Below the pieces are notes generated by a model that worked only from the letters and a program-made list of their open reading frames with translations, was not told the origin of the DNA and searched no databases. Position numbers and translations under genes: made by a program. From positions 21,756,033 through 21,820,032 of the forward strand of contig NC_135170.1 of NCBI RefSeq assembly GCF_041146795.1: DNA of 64,000 bases, in the 5' to 3' direction. Below are positions 22,870-37,300 of this stretch, piece after piece (position 1 is the first letter of the stretch; the number at the start of each line of letters is the position of its first letter). This DNA is from Maylandia zebra. Its lineage: Eukaryota > Chordata > Actinopteri > Cichliformes > Cichlidae.

Positions 22870-23840
22870 TTGCTTCCAGGAAGCTACTTTCTTGTAATAT
22901 TTTAAAATTGTCTTGAGCAATAATTCTCCAAGTTCTTCTTTGGACACTGGTTGCTTTTTCACTCATTTAGTCCAGTCCTTGTACCTAACCATTTTCAGAG
23001 GAATTTTGTTGTTGTTGTTTGTTTTTGTTTGTTAAGCTACTTAACTCAACCTACAAGTAATTAAGCATTACAAAAGGCACCTAACTCAAAGGATGAACCA
23101 GAGGTTTGTCTATACATAACAGACAACTTCACAAAGAATTCTTTTACAATTTCTTTAGGCATCTTTAGGCACTTTGTTACTATTGCAAAAACACATAATT
23201 AGTTTAAATTTCTTTACTTGAATCTAGAAAAAAATTGCAAAGACAACACAGTTTGACTGGCATAAAATATTATTTCTCAACCAACAAGATGACTTACAAA
23301 GAGCTGTTAGCTGAACATTTGGCATATCCCAGTAGTTTGCAGTGTGTCCTCAAAAAAATGAGAAAACTGGAGTGGATAGGAAAAAATCCAGCAAATACCT
23401 CCCATGTGAGCAATGCATCTGACCCTTGATCCATCTACCATTCACCAAAGCCTCATCAGAAAAATAAAGTTCCATCAGATTTTGAGCTACAATGCAATGC
23501 TATGTGGAAAGCATCTGATTGGCAGCAGCTACATTTTTTAGCATGACAATGATCCCAAACACGATGCCAGTGCAGTAAAACCATACAAATAGAAAAGCAT
23601 TGTGGAACACAGTCCGTCATGGATTAGCCTCTCCAGAACAACTTTGTTGAAGCAGTGTGGGGTCATCTTCACATCTTCAATGTGTTGAAGAATAAAGGGG
23701 GTTTTATAAAACACTGACTTTCATGCTCACCCCTATCCTGCACAGATTTCAATAAAATCATATAATCTACTTCCCATTTTCCCAGCAAAATATAAAGAAA
23801 TGAGGGATGGCTCAAGTCTTTTGCACAGTATTGCATTTTC
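22870..23840 (+). mobile_element. Degenerate Tc1-like transposon, copy A
   Basis: Much of this segment aligns by eye to 40860-41715, so both are copies of one element. Shared blocks include 'ggttgctttttcactca', 'ggatgaaccagag', 'gactt(a)caaagagct' and 'cagcatgacaatgatcc'. At about 23542 a frame reads HDNDPKHDASAV, the second catalytic Asp block of Tc1-type DDE transposases. Near 23615-23670 'gtcatggattagcctctcca' and 'ttgaagcagtgtggg' correspond to the DWPPQSP...IEAVW block with the catalytic Glu. Stops and frameshifts break every frame. The right end is near 'cttttgcacagtattg' (23818), a typical Tc1 TIR phrase in fish. It lies in the gprc5b-iqck gap. Confidence 0.75.
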
Positions 23841-25440
23841 ATAAATGGCTACTTTGTCCTTTGATGATAAAGATGGAAATATGAGTCTGTAGTTTAACTT
23901 TGGGCTACATGTTCTGGGTATTTGTCTGTCTGACATAGGCTTCTTTAATACATTCAGTGCATTCATAAGATCTTTTTGTTTTTACATTTTAAATGTGTAA
24001 ACAAAGTTTTAACTAACACATCAGCCTGGAATCACAACCCAGAACCAGTTGTTATTTGTCTATGCTCTGACAGCTTGATGCCGACACTACCTTCTGCTGC
24101 TGTGTGATCGGGTTTCAGTTGGGTACAGTTCTGCCAGACTTCATGGAGCTGGCTCCTCTATCAGATGTCCCCAGAATTAAATGGGCCGTTTTATCTCCTC
24201 ACCCAGTGGCAGCTGTCTTCCAGGCATCCACATACCTGCAAAGGGAGATACATGACCCTCCCCATGACTCACTCTGAGGTGGTATGCTTCACTTGGTTAA
24301 GAAGCAGTTCATCATGAAACAGAAGATCAACCATCAGTACCCTCTCAGGTACGCTGGGTTTGTGGCGAGATGGAAAAATGCCAGGAGTGCACTTTATTCT
24401 TTCACTTTAATTGACACCCATAGTCAAGAGAAAACAGCTATAACCCGGACAGTCTTACAGGAAGAAGAACTGTAGAGTCACTTGAGCAGCAGTCTTTTAA
24501 TTTTTGCAAATCAAATTTCATGATTTCTGAGGCTGATTCAAGATAAATATTTGAATGCCAACAGCTAGAAAAACAAACAGCTGAAGGTGGCAGACTCAAT
24601 GGGGATGATGCAAAATGTGCGCCTATTCGACACATTAGGCAGAAGACCAAAACAGCAGTAGGAAAATACTCCTACTAAGTAAGAATAAACAAAAGTTAAA
24701 TACACCTCATACATCTATTTTTATGGCGTTATTTCATGTTGTGCGTGTAATGAGTAGCCAAGCCATCCCATGTTTCTGTGGCAGAAATGTTAAGTGACTT
24801 ACTGATTAACAGGGTTTTATTTTTTAATCTCCTCAGCTGTGTTATTATATAACTATACATATATATGCACATATTCTCATATTTATTGTTATACAGGGCA
24901 AATTTACTTTAACCCTTTAATGTAATAAAAATCTAAGCATAATATTAGAGATTATTGTTTTTTTGTCAGATAGTTGCCAAATACAAACCAGTGATCTAAG
25001 TGATGTTTTTCCAATTCTCTTTTATTCTCAGCTGTCTGACATGTCATTTCCTTTCCTGATAAACAGGATATAAAGCGGTGTGCCGTGTGCCGAGCCACCT
25101 TTGACTCTGGCCTCAATTTCTGGCTTGAATGGAAATGCTATGACCTCTTTTGTGGAGTGATGTCTATTGCTAAGGAAAGAGGAAAGGACAGATCAAGGAA
25201 ATATGGTTATCTTCCACTGAGCTGTCATCCAGAGGTGCGGAGAGAGAAATTATGACGCCCGTTACAAGAGGTTTCACTCCTGACAGTATAATATGTGAAC
25301 CGTGCTATATGGTGTTCATTGGCTGGGTGAGACTCGTGAAGGGAAGTGATCCATCAAAAAGGCAATGAAAGCAATAAACTAATTAGACACGGATCTCAGA
25401 CCATAAATCCTGGCCTGGCCATATCAAATTGGTTACAGGC
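23841..25440. other. Intergenic gap between gprc5b and iqck 3' ends
   Basis: No gene found. The last part, about 25060-25440, is less AT-rich, has no simple repeat and contains a homeodomain core ('aaactaattagacac') and 'ggccatatcaaatt'; it could be a conserved non-coding element, which only an alignment could show. The rest is AT-rich single-copy-looking sequence. Confidence 0.45.
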
Positions 25441-25446
25441 ATCTTT

Positions 25447-25452
25447 TTTATT
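25447..25452 (-). terminator. iqck: Candidate polyadenylation signal of iqck
   Basis: AATAAA on the minus strand (plus strand tttatt), about 130 bases beyond the iqck stop codon at 25583-25585. This would give a short 3'UTR and leave about 3 kb between the ends of the two convergent genes. Confidence 0.5.
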
Positions 25453-25582
25453 CTTTTCTTTTTTTTCCTTAAACAGGGCTTGTTTGACTGATCACTTTAG
25501 GTCAATTTGACATCAGCCTAACAGAGTTTAATAGTGTTTAAACAGCAGAAAAAAAGCTTTTACACAAGGCTAATGATTCCAG

Positions 25583-28500
25583 TTACCAAGTCCCACCAGG
25601 GTAGCTCAGGTTGTGAGTTCCTAGTAACGATGGAGACCCTGCGATTAGTTTGTTGGACACAGACAGGAAATTAGTCAGACATGTAGAGGCTACTTCTTCC
25701 TTGACGTGCAGGCTGGGTCTGAGCCACTCACCAGGCTGTGGGCTCATATGGGTGGTGGGTGTGTGGACCGCGGTGCTCTGGGGAGTGGGGGAAACCACCT
25801 GGATGGACACATTGTTTCCAGGCTGGGGGCTTTCTGGAAGATCTGTCATAGCCGAACCCACTGGAGACAAACAAGAGATGTTCGGATATGTTTTCCAGGC
25901 AAAAAAGATCCTTACAATCTTTTAGGAATTTGACAGATTAGCTCATTTAAATAACAGGTTAAAAAATCTTGAATGTGTTAGCCTTTAAAGAATTTAGCAG
26001 AATTATCTGTTCCTTGCATAAAGGTTTTAATGATATCAAGCGAGTTCTTTTCAAGTGCAGTTTTTTAAGCAGAATAACTTGAAAAATTATGAACAGAACA
26101 CGACTGAGACAAGTGCTGACACTTTCTCACTTTCACAGCTACAACGCTACTCTGGTTGCCTCTGCTGCTGCTATTGTTGTTATCAGTCAGTAAAGAGTGA
26201 CAGCTTTGACACTGTTAAAGTAAGCATATCTATGAAAAACAAAAGCCGGTATCACTTTATAACAAATAATGCTATGAAGCATTATTAACGTATTAGTAAG
26301 GTATGTGTAGTTGCTTAATTTATCATTTATATAGCATTACTACTCTTCAGTATGCCATTTATAAATATAGATATATCATTATGACTAAAATTAGGATAAT
26401 TACTAGCAGTGATAGCTGTACACAGTGTAAGAGTAACAGATGGATAAACACATCTGTATTTATAAATGTCAAACTAAGGAGGACTAATGATATATAAATG
26501 ATGAATTAAGCACTCGCTAATACCTTACTAATGCTTAATAGTATGACATTATTATCAAGTGCTACCCAAGAGGCTGTCATGGAGTGCAAATTACGGTATC
26601 GTTTGCCCCTCACTCCAACCGGTCATGGCAGATGGCCACCCCTCCCTGAGCCTGGTTCTTCCTGTTAAAAGGGAGTTTTTCCTTCCCACTGTCACCAAAG
26701 AGCCTGCACATAGAGGATCATATGATTGTTGGGGTTTTCTCTGTAGTATTATTGTAGGGTCTACCTTACAATATAAAGTGCTTTGAGGTGCTTTGAGGTG
26801 ACACTGTGATTCGGTGCTGTATAAATAAAATGGAATTGAATTGAACTGTTTTATTTACAAGCTAATTATTGAAAAAGTGTGATGGAATTGCGGTTTTGGA
26901 AAAAAAATAACTTTTTTTTTTTTTTTAAGATTTCAAAATGCATCCGTACATATAGAGAATCCAAATATGCAGTGATGGAGCCCTTCAGTATTTTTTTTGT
27001 TTTATCATCTGAGAATCATTTCCCTGATTCAGATCCCATGACTTATCTTTTAAAAAGCTGTAGTTTGGCATGGCGGGTGAAGAAAACCAAACCAAACAAA
27101 ACAAAACAAGGGAGAAGGCCAAAACAATTAACAGATTTCTGTTGCTACTTCATTTCATGTTGATCTATTCAAAACAATGTCACCAACCACGTGATGTCAC
27201 AAGCTGTTTTAACAGGGCTTAAACTGACGGTAAACAAGCACCAGTCAAGGACAGTCGAGGTGATTCATGAACTGCTGAGAGCTGCACCTGTCTAGTGCGA
27301 TGTGACCTTTTGACATATCAGTGTGTGCATGTTCTTTGCTCTTTGCCTCATTGTTTTTCTCTCCATCTCTGACTAATTCTGATTTCAGACTATGAAGCGG
27401 CAGAGGAGGTATTGTACGCCGGCTTTCTCGGGTCAAATGAGATGAGCACAGCTGTTGTGGGACTTAAAGAATGAGCGTACAGTTGGAAGGGGAGCTTCCC
27501 TAAATTATTTCTCGCTCTCTTTTTAACTCTGCAAGTGCACCAAACATGGGTCATTTATGTGTCACAGTGCAGGAAGGCGACTTCTATAACATCCAAAAAA
27601 CAAAAACAGAAGAAGCCGGCAAACAAACTGCAACTTCTGTCACTTTCTGTCTTTTTTGTTCTCTCCTATTTTCATCCATTGTAGACTCAGTTGAAAAGGT
27701 TGGAAAATGGTTTCCATGCAGGCCGACAGTCTGGACAGACGCTCATGCACTCTCTTACGCATGCACACCCATCCCCAGGCCCCCAGCTAGAATGTCAGGT
27801 CAGCAGTAGCAGCAGCGGCGGCGGTTAGCAGTGGCAGTGTGGCATGGCTGTCACACGCCCGTGGAAGAATGTTCGTCGGCCGCAGAGAGCGCCTTTGTTG
27901 TGTGGAATGCGTCTGTGGAAACAACCTGTGCTCATGATGCCACTGTTCTTTGTTTCTGAGCGACAAAAACTGAAACACTACCATGACTAGCGTTATTAGA
28001 GGGTGTGTGTGTTTATCATGACACACCGCCACACCCCCGTCAGATGGGCTGAAGCACGCCTCAGTGTATGAATGCTCCTGTATCTGGGTTAAATGCGAAG
28101 AGCAGAATAGATTAAATATAGATGTAATTGCTTCTTGAGGGTTTCTTTTTTAAAAACTATTTTCATATATTATTATCATATATTATTATTTTACAAAGCT
28201 TACATCTGGCGGTTATTTTTATCCTCCCATCTATAAAAAGTTCACCACAAAGTGCAGTAAATTATCAGGCAATTACACAGATTAGAGCACCAGAGTAAAA
28301 TGTAGAGATTGTAATTATTTATGGATTCATTCAAGAAGACAATTCCCAGTATTGCTCCAAACAGTGTGATGTTGACACACATCCATCCCTATTTATTTGT
28401 GGGTAGAAGATGAGTGTTGCCTCGTTGAATATATCAGTTCCCTAAGGGGGAGACAATACGACAACATTACTGTTGAGCTGTCTGCTGTAAGCACGGTGTA

Positions 28501-31500
28501 ATCGGATTTCTTTCCTTCTGTGTCATTAGTCCTATTGTGCATGTAGGAGTTGCACCTTCTGTATCCTTATTATCGAAATGTTTGAAATCATTTACGTGGA
28601 CCCGCTGGAAAAGTAGACAGCTGCAACAATGCAAAGTAGAGAGAAGCTTCTTTTAGTCATCTTTTGTTCTTTGCCATGTGTTTTGATTTTTCTGTCCACT
28701 TGCTAACTTGTTGTGATGCACCATGATGGTACAGCGTTCCAGTAGGCGCGTGGAAAAATAAATACAATGTCCCTAAAAAAAGACCAAGAATCTACCCCCG
28801 CTAGCTGCACAAAGACAGACAACTATTCGCACACATTCAATCTGGAAGTGCCAATTAACCTAACTGCACTAAGTGTGTATGTCTTTGAGTGTGGGAATAA
28901 GCTAGAGTACCCAGAGATAACCCACAAAGACACAGGCAGAACATGCAACTCTGCATGCAACACCCCAACCAGATTGCAGATTCAAACCAAGAACCTTTTT
29001 GCTGTGAGGCTAGAATTCTGATCATTGTGCCACCATTGCTGCTCTGCTGTTTGATGCATATTCAAAAAAATGTGACTTGATTTGCATTTTTAGTAACTTC
29101 TGGAATCAGCAGGGGCAGGATGCACCTAAAGGTGTTTTTAGCTATGCTCACATTCTGAAGAAGATGAAGCGAGGACAGCAAAAGCTACACATGGATGATG
29201 GTGCATTTAGTGGTCTGCCCCCAGTTGTTTGTAAGAAAGGTCTGGGTCTGCACTGCAGGCAGGCCGTGTTTCTTCTACTACAGTGCTGGCACAGTGCTGT
29301 TATAGAGGCAGTATGTGGTTTGGCATTGTTTTGCTGAAATATGCAATGGGAGAATGTGTTGCTCTAAAACCTGTATATACCGTTTAGTATTGATGGTGCC
29401 TTTCCAAATGTGCCAGCTGTCAATTCCATACACACTGATGGGACCCCCATGCCATCAGAGATGCAGGTTTTTGAACTTAGCACTGGTCTTAAGCCGGGTG
29501 GTCCCTCTCATCTTTAGTTCACGGGATGCGCCATGTTCCAAAATAAATGTCCAATTTCAGTTTGTCTGACCACAGAGCAGTTTTCCATTTTTTCTCAGTC
29601 CATTTTAAATGAGCTTTGGTCCAAAGATGACAGCAGCATTGTTGGGTCATGTTCATATGTGGCTTCCTTTTTTTGATGATGGAGCTTTAATGTTTCTTTC
29701 ATGTCCATCAAAGAATCATGCCTGTTTTTAATGCCTGGGTGACCTGAAGATCACAGGCATCCAATGCTGGTTTTCAGCCTTGTCCCTTGTACACGGAGAT
29801 TTCTCTTGATTGAAGTCTTTACAATTTTACATTTAGGAACATTATTCTAAAATTGGTCCACAATTTGTAGAAACAGTTTTTGGTAAACCTCTGCCCAACT
29901 TTACTTCTGAGAACCTCTGCCTCTCTAATATGTTCTTTTTAGACCCACTCCTGTTACTGACCTGCTGCCAATTAACCTAATTAGTTGCAAAATGTTCCTC
30001 CAGCTGTTTTTGTTTAGCACAGCTTCCTTTTCCAGTCTTTTTTCCCCAACATCGCCAATTTTTTAAGATGTGTTGCTGTCATGAAATTCAAAATGAGCTA
30101 AGATTTACTTAAAATGGTACATGTTATACCTCATAGGAATGTTAGTAGGTTACTCTGCAACCATCCTGACATTTCAGTCTATGTCCTGTCAAAAAAAATA
30201 CAGCATTAAAATTTGAAATAAACACTTGACCATATCATCTATTTAAAATGACTTTTTGATAAAGGAGTTGTTGTTTGAGTCCACTGTATACTCAGTTTGT
30301 TTTGGTATCAAATTAGGTATCTGTATTGGTATTGTGGCATCCTCATTGGTGACTATATCAGTGAATTCAGCTCAGTATGCTAATTTGTACAAAGCACAAA
30401 GATGATAAGAATTTCATTATACTAGCCAAAGGTATCAAGGGTATGGTGATGTTAGAAGAAAAAAGTTGGAGGTTCTCCAAAGTTCTTTGGCTTCTTATGA
30501 AGCCCCCACAGAAAATCCTGTTTGTGTGCTTGTTTTTTTTTCTCTATTCTTTATTAGTACAAATAAATTTCTTTTGCTGAACTTTGCAACAGTCGTGTTT
30601 TTTTCCCTGCAAGCCTACTTGGATTTAAGAAAGTGCATGTACAGTGTACCACTCTGTTCTTATGCAAGCTTCCAAAGACAACGTGTAGTCATCATCCTTT
30701 AACTCTAATGCTTGTCAGTCACAGTGGACATGGGTCTGCATTCTCAGCTGCTCTTCCCTGTCCTTCATATGTGCACAGTGCACACATAGACACACACACT
30801 CGCCACAGGCAAAGACGTACACATCAATTTACCCTCGTCTCAGACTTCATCCCCTTCCCCTCTACACTCTGTTACTCCGCTCTTTCCACACATGAATCCC
30901 CCCCCCATCATCTGCCGTCGCTGTCACACAAGCGTAGCCTGAGCCCTCAAGACATTTTCTTTCTCTTTTTCATTTGCAATCTTCTCTCTCAATTACTTAC
31001 TTTCTCCCCATGTCTGCTTCTCTTTCTCCGTCACTGCCCTCATTCTCTCTGTGTGTCACCGCTCCCAGAATCCTCGTCTTTCAGCTTTAAAAATCAAAGC
31101 CCTGTTGGCGTGAATATCTCTGCAGCCGTTTATATGTGTGAAACTCTATTTGTGCACAGGCTGACACACCGCACTGTATGCGTATTTATTTTTGTAAATC
31201 TGAATATTGTATGGACTGATTTCTATGCAGTCTAGTACCTTTGTATGAATATCAGCAGCTTTTGTCAGGCACTGAAGAGAATTTGATAGTAGTAGATATA
31301 ATGCTACTAGCAAGCCTGAGGGCTGGCATTCAGTGATATCATGTGAGTGTGTGTGTAAGCGTATGTGGGCTTACCTCGTCTCTCTTGTTTCGCCCAGAAC
31401 TGCTTGACAGTTTTGCCAATGTCACGGGTCTCTCTCAGTTTTTTCTGCCACTGGCGCATCTCCTGAACATCTGGCTGTGCCCTGATCTATAACAATCACA

Positions 31501-32394
31501 GGACACGTGCAAAGGGCGCACATGCATAAATTCACATGAGCAAACATCATCAATAACTTAATTGAGCCACAAGCTAATCAGTGTTAGTAAGCTGTTAGGA
31601 CTGTTTAAAGAAGGTTATTTAGAAAGTCTGTTACAGTATATGCTTTAGTTACTAACATTAAGAACATTTCCAGGGAGGGTTAAGTAAATAAATGTTCTTT
31701 TTAAATGATTATTTCATTTATTATTGGAAAAAAATATCCAAACCTACCTGAATTTTTGTGAAAAAGTCACTCCTTAAACTAGTTGTGCCACACTTGGCAG
31801 CAAGAACTACAGTCACACTTTTGCGATAACTGGCAAAGAGTCTTTTTCACTGTGGAGGAATTTTGGCCCACTTTTCTTTACGGAATTGTTTTAATTCAGC
31901 CAAATTGGAGGGTTTTTATGAACGGCCTGTTTAAAGTCATGCCAAAGCATCTCAATCAGATTCAACTCTGGACGTTGACTAGGCCACTCCGGACATTCTA
32001 CTTCAGGATTTTCTGGTACAGAGCAGAATTCATGGCTCCATCAATTGTGCCAAAACCTGCTTATGTAAGCCATTTGGTCAGATCTCCATGCAAATATGTG
32101 GTCCAGTAATACTGATTGCACTGTGGTTGAAACACATACTGCAACTTACACATCTTGCCTACACCATGCTGCAAAAATAAATGAAAACAATAAGCCAAGC
32201 AAGTGATAAAATCCTATTTCCTATTTTAAATTTAATTAATTAATTAATTTTAATGCATTTTAAAATGTTAGGCCTTACTATGAGATTAATGAAGAGCTTC
32301 TAAGGATTCACAGGAACCCTGATTCAGCCTAATCCAGGCTGTATGAATTATGCTTCTGTTCTTGGATGAAACTACTGCAGCTGTTGTGTTTGGT

Positions 32395-32426
<32 letters not shown>

Positions 32427-34262
32427 GGCTGCAGGACTTCCTGAAAGATTACCGAGCAAGTTTGATGTTGCAAATGTGAATAAAATATCTGTAAAGGGCT
32501 TCACCTCCTGTTCATATTTATCCCTCCTCCTTCTATTCTTCTCCCACTAACTAGTCCTCCTACTCCTCCTTTTTCTTTCCTCTATGCTCTTTGTACTCAA
32601 CTATCTCTGACAGGCTTCTTTCTTCCCTGGGTGGTAGATCTCTCCTCAGATACTGTCTTTCATACTAACACATTACTCTCCCTTGATTCCCCAACACATC
32701 AGTATTTCTTCCCTCTCCATCCACCTCTCTTCACTCTGAATTCTCTCCCACCTCTCTTCTCACCAGTCTCCTTTCACTCTGCTCCATTCAACCCCAACTT
32801 TCTCCTAAGTGCCTGGTTATGTGGCAACAAAAGTGTTGCTATTGTACAAAAGTGGGTCTGTTATATAAGCCTGGTGATAGGTTTAGGAATGGGTAAAACT
32901 AGAGCGCTCCAATAGTTCATTCACGGGGTGTCACAGTGCTGCAGCAGCCTCTCTGCTGATGGGAGCAAACCATAGAAATGGAAATGAGGGGTGAGGGTCA
33001 GAGGGAGGAGGGGTGGTTAAGTCTGTTGTGTTTGCTCACCATCGCTTGTGTGCTTTATTTGTGTCTGTGTGCCATTTCTTCTCTGTCACTCTTCACTGAT
33101 GTCCTCCATAAATCTTGTATTCTCCCTTTCTGCTTCTGATGCTGTCAGCTTCTCCGAAATGATGGAAATGGAGCAAAAATCAAAGTCAGTTCTTGGAAAG
33201 CTGACTTTATGAATACACTAGCTTTCTGCAGGATGCTGACAGCTTGTGTATGACAGCAGGAGACAAAGGGCTGAGTTGTATGTGTGTGTGTGCGCCTGAG
33301 TTTTCTGAAGCCTGTCTGTGTGCATCAGCACAGCTGATTTGCAGGGCTAAGTTATTTTGACCCTGGGCACGAAGCCTGGTTAAGAATGTTGACGTTTTAC
33401 TTGTACTGCGTGTTAGAATATATGCATCTCAACTTCATCGTTTTTCACAGTTATTTATACTCATTTGAATTCTTAGTGAAACTTCGCTAACGCATTATCT
33501 TCTTGATATAATCATACGTGCTGATGCACTGCTCACGTGGCAGAGCCTAGTTTTGTGTGCATGTGACTCAGTCCTCTCATGCTGTATGTTTGCATGAAGG
33601 CTGGGATTAGAGTGATTAGAAAAATTACCGAGACACTGCAAGGGCCACTGTTATCACACACCACATTATCCACAATTGCATACAACATTATGGTGTGCAC
33701 GCACACGTTGCAGTCTCGTAACTCAGCCTTTCAAGCTGCATTCCTTTCCAGTGTAAAGCTGACTGTGAGACTGAGCTCCTCACCCGGGGAAGTGGCTGCA
33801 CGACCAAGTGCAGAAAGACACAGCCACAGTCTGCTTTATTTTCCCTTCACACTCCACCCATCCATCATCTTTGTGTTCACCACAGCTTCCTTCAAGGCTT
33901 AACCAGCCCAGTGACCTGTGGCCTGTATTCATGCCCCTGTAGACTGAGTCACAATAAGCAGTTGCACTGCCACCCTACTGTCCTAAAGGTAAAAAAATAC
34001 TTACATTTAAATAAGAACTAAGACAAATGTAGGCACAGATAAATGCACAAGTGAAAATATGAGACATCAGCCCATTTACAGGAGGGTAAGCAAGGACCAA
34101 GCCTGAGACATATCTTCTGCATGAGTGTCACTGCACGTGGTACATCAAATTGACTTAACAGCGAACCACATTTAAAACCATTCATCTATTGCTGCCCTTG
34201 GACCATTGAACTGGAATCATAGACCTACTTCTACTGTTGACTATGCAGTACTCTGGGGAGGG

Positions 34263-34346
<84 letters not shown>

Positions 34347-37300
34347 ATATATGTGTGTGTTTCTTTCAACCAGCTCTATTCGTTTATGTCAGGAGGAATA
34401 CAACTCAGCAAGTGCCCCATTTCTTAATATCTGAAGCTGCAGTACAAGAAGGAAGGAAAGGTCTATTAAAAGGCCTATGAGAAAGAAAGCCGATGAAACC
34501 CAAGATTTTTGCTATTCTGTTGAATTAATTCTACTTATGTGGTGCCAATTTACAACAACAGTCACCTCAAAGCACTTTGTATAAAAATGTCAAGACCCAA
34601 GAGAGAAATAGAGAGAAAACACTTTTGAAAAGTAGCACTCCATTTTCACAAGCAGAGACCTCAGGCAGAACCAGGCTCAGGAAGTGGCAGCCATCGACCA
34701 CGACCAGCTGCCGGCTGGGGATAGAGGTGACAGATAGGAGAGGAAAAGTAGAGTAGGAAAAACGACACATTCTGGAAGCAGACAAAAATTAATGCATGAG
34801 GAATGTAAAAAAAGGGAGTATCAGTGAGAAAGAAGATGTATGAGCCTTTTAAAAAAGTTTTTAAGATGACATCATCAAACATTGTTGAAACATGCACAAG
34901 AAAGAACGTTTTTCACTGTTTGGTTGCAAAGTTGTATAAAGCCTACTATATGTCATATACGTGGTACAGTGTATACACTGCATAATGACACCAACGCTGT
35001 CTTGGACTGGACAAAGCTAGAAGTATTCTGGCTGGTTGCAGCTAGCTAACTAACTGCCTTACATCACCCTTCACTAGAAAACATCAAGTTTACTTTTTAC
35101 ATTTTAGCCATTCTAAGTGTCACAAAACCAGATTTATCCAGGAGGTGCACATTGGGTAACAGGATAGGGCTGGCAATTAGTTAGCCAATGAATGCCGAAT
35201 TTCACGGTCAGCTCTGGCCAATGCTTATCACATCTGGTTTCAAAACAACAAAATCATGACAATGAAAACACTTCGAAGTTTCAAAATAGGACAGGTGATG
35301 TCACGGTGGCTACATCCTTGTTTTATACTGTGTGTGGTTGTATCAGACTTTTCATCTACCAAACTCTCCAGTGGAAATCAACTGATGGTATTTGTTTCAA
35401 GTTTTCACTACAGAAAAAGGACCCTCCCCCTCCCCCCAAAAAACTGACTTAGGTTTGATTTTTTTTTTTTCCAGTCAGATAAAAGGTGCGCTGCAGCTGA
35501 GATAAGGCCAGCCACATAAATAAATCTGCAACTGGAGCCAGTGGAAATGGCAGTGATGATGATAAAGGGCAAAGCTACCAGACCACAACCCACTAATATT
35601 GACAGTCTAATTGCAATGGGAATTTATTACACTACAGCCACACTACTCTAGCTCAGCTGAATAATCCTGAGAAGTCTTAGTGATCAGAGGAGACTGTGTA
35701 TGTGTCCATGCTTGCACATCAGTGTGCATTAGAGTAGCAGGCATGGATGAATGGATTATAGTTAGGTTAAGGTACACGGTGTAAAGAAGATTATATAATA
35801 TGTTTAGACCTAGGAGCTCTTAACAGTTATACGTGAGTGAAACAAAAGACAAACGCACTGTCTGGGTCATGAGTTTGCATCTGTGTCTATGTGTGTTTGT
35901 GTGTGCGTCTGTGTGCGCTCCAGCACTGCTCTGCTTCAGCCCTCAGCGTTTTGATGAAAGCGATTAATAATGGAGGGATAAAATTCCACTCTGCAAAAAT
36001 ACTCTCATGCCCCTTCCTAGTCTTCAGTCTGTCTGTCTTTCTTACCAGAACACTCACGCACACACGCACACACACACACACCCTCTGCAGTCAGCGCTGC
36101 GTCAAGCTGGTTATATAACAGCCGAGGGTGTAAGTGTGAGGGGGGGAATGGGGTGCGTGTGGAGGCAGATGGGGGTGAAGTGAACAGAGTGCACTGATCT
36201 TATACTGACTATATATTACAGGAAAATCCCACAATCCTATTATGCTCTAATAAACTATCCTCAAGCACATAAAATCAGACAGAGAGGCAGATTTGAGTGA
36301 AACATTCCTTGGAATTCTTTACTTAGAAATTAGATTTGTGAGCTACGACATCTTGATTGCACGCTGGTGTAAGAATAATTCTGTAATAGTTATGTTTAAT
36401 GATCCCAGTAGAAGTTTAACAAGGCACTGGTGCTTTACAGTTCACTCGGTTTGTGCTGACGTGCTCGTCCCTCCTCTGCTGCCCACTCCGCTGTTAACTG
36501 CCGTTTTTCTCAAGTCAAGGTGAGAGCAGTCGAAACACACTACAGTGCCTGTCAGGACCAAACAAAAATTCTGCTCCACTCCATGTAGCCTAAATAAGTC
36601 ATGATCCTAGAGGCGTCTTCCAAGAGGCCAACGCTCAGCTGCAGACCCTGATTGTGCTGCATCTCTCTCCCTTTTCCCACCCCCTAGAAGAACTGCATCT
36701 TCCTACTCTGACACCACTTTGCAACATCAGCTCGCCTCTTTCCTCCCGTTTGCCATCCATGCGAAAGTGTTCCAAACATAGACCAACCATCATCCTTCCT
36801 CATAATCCTCCCATTCCCTCACTCTGTCTCTACCCACTCTCTCTCTCTCTTTCCCTGAATCCCTTGGGGTGTTCAGCTGCAGTCCTATCAGTGGCCCTGC
36901 TGAACCTCTTATTTCAGGGTAAACATACAGCAAGGAGTGACAGACAGCTGGCTCACTGCTGCCACCACATGTGGGCAGAGATCAATTATATTTTGTTGTT
37001 CATGGAGAAAATAAAAAAGGCAAATAAGAGGGAGTGCTGCCCTCTGCTGGTGCCCCAGCAGTTCACGACACACATTCGATCCATCTTTTTTTATGCCCGC
37101 ATCCACACTTTTATCTTCAGGCCCACATGTGCAAGAACATTTTCAAATCATTCAAATGTAATGCAATTGTCCACGTCAGTGCAGCTGGCATCTTTTCCTC
37201 TCAGTGGTTTGTGCAGCCACACTAAGGCTGAATCCTCCCACAAGCACTTCGGATAAGAAACGCACAAAAGAAGAGGTTCTGTCAAGACAAACAAAACATG

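Noticed and set aside
30633..31235. 200-codon plus-strand open frame
   Set aside because: It runs through CT-rich sequence, which is poor in stop codons. The translation is Ser/His/Leu-rich with no domain, and it lies in iqck intron 8.
34206..34480. Open frames encoding Val-Cys repeats
   Set aside because: Direct translation of the GT microsatellite; the same applies at 9818-10323, 7424-7709 and 32286-32550.
36654..37256. 200-codon plus-strand open frame
   Set aside because: Pyrimidine-rich low-complexity translation inside iqck intron 7, antisense to the gene, with no similarity I recognise.
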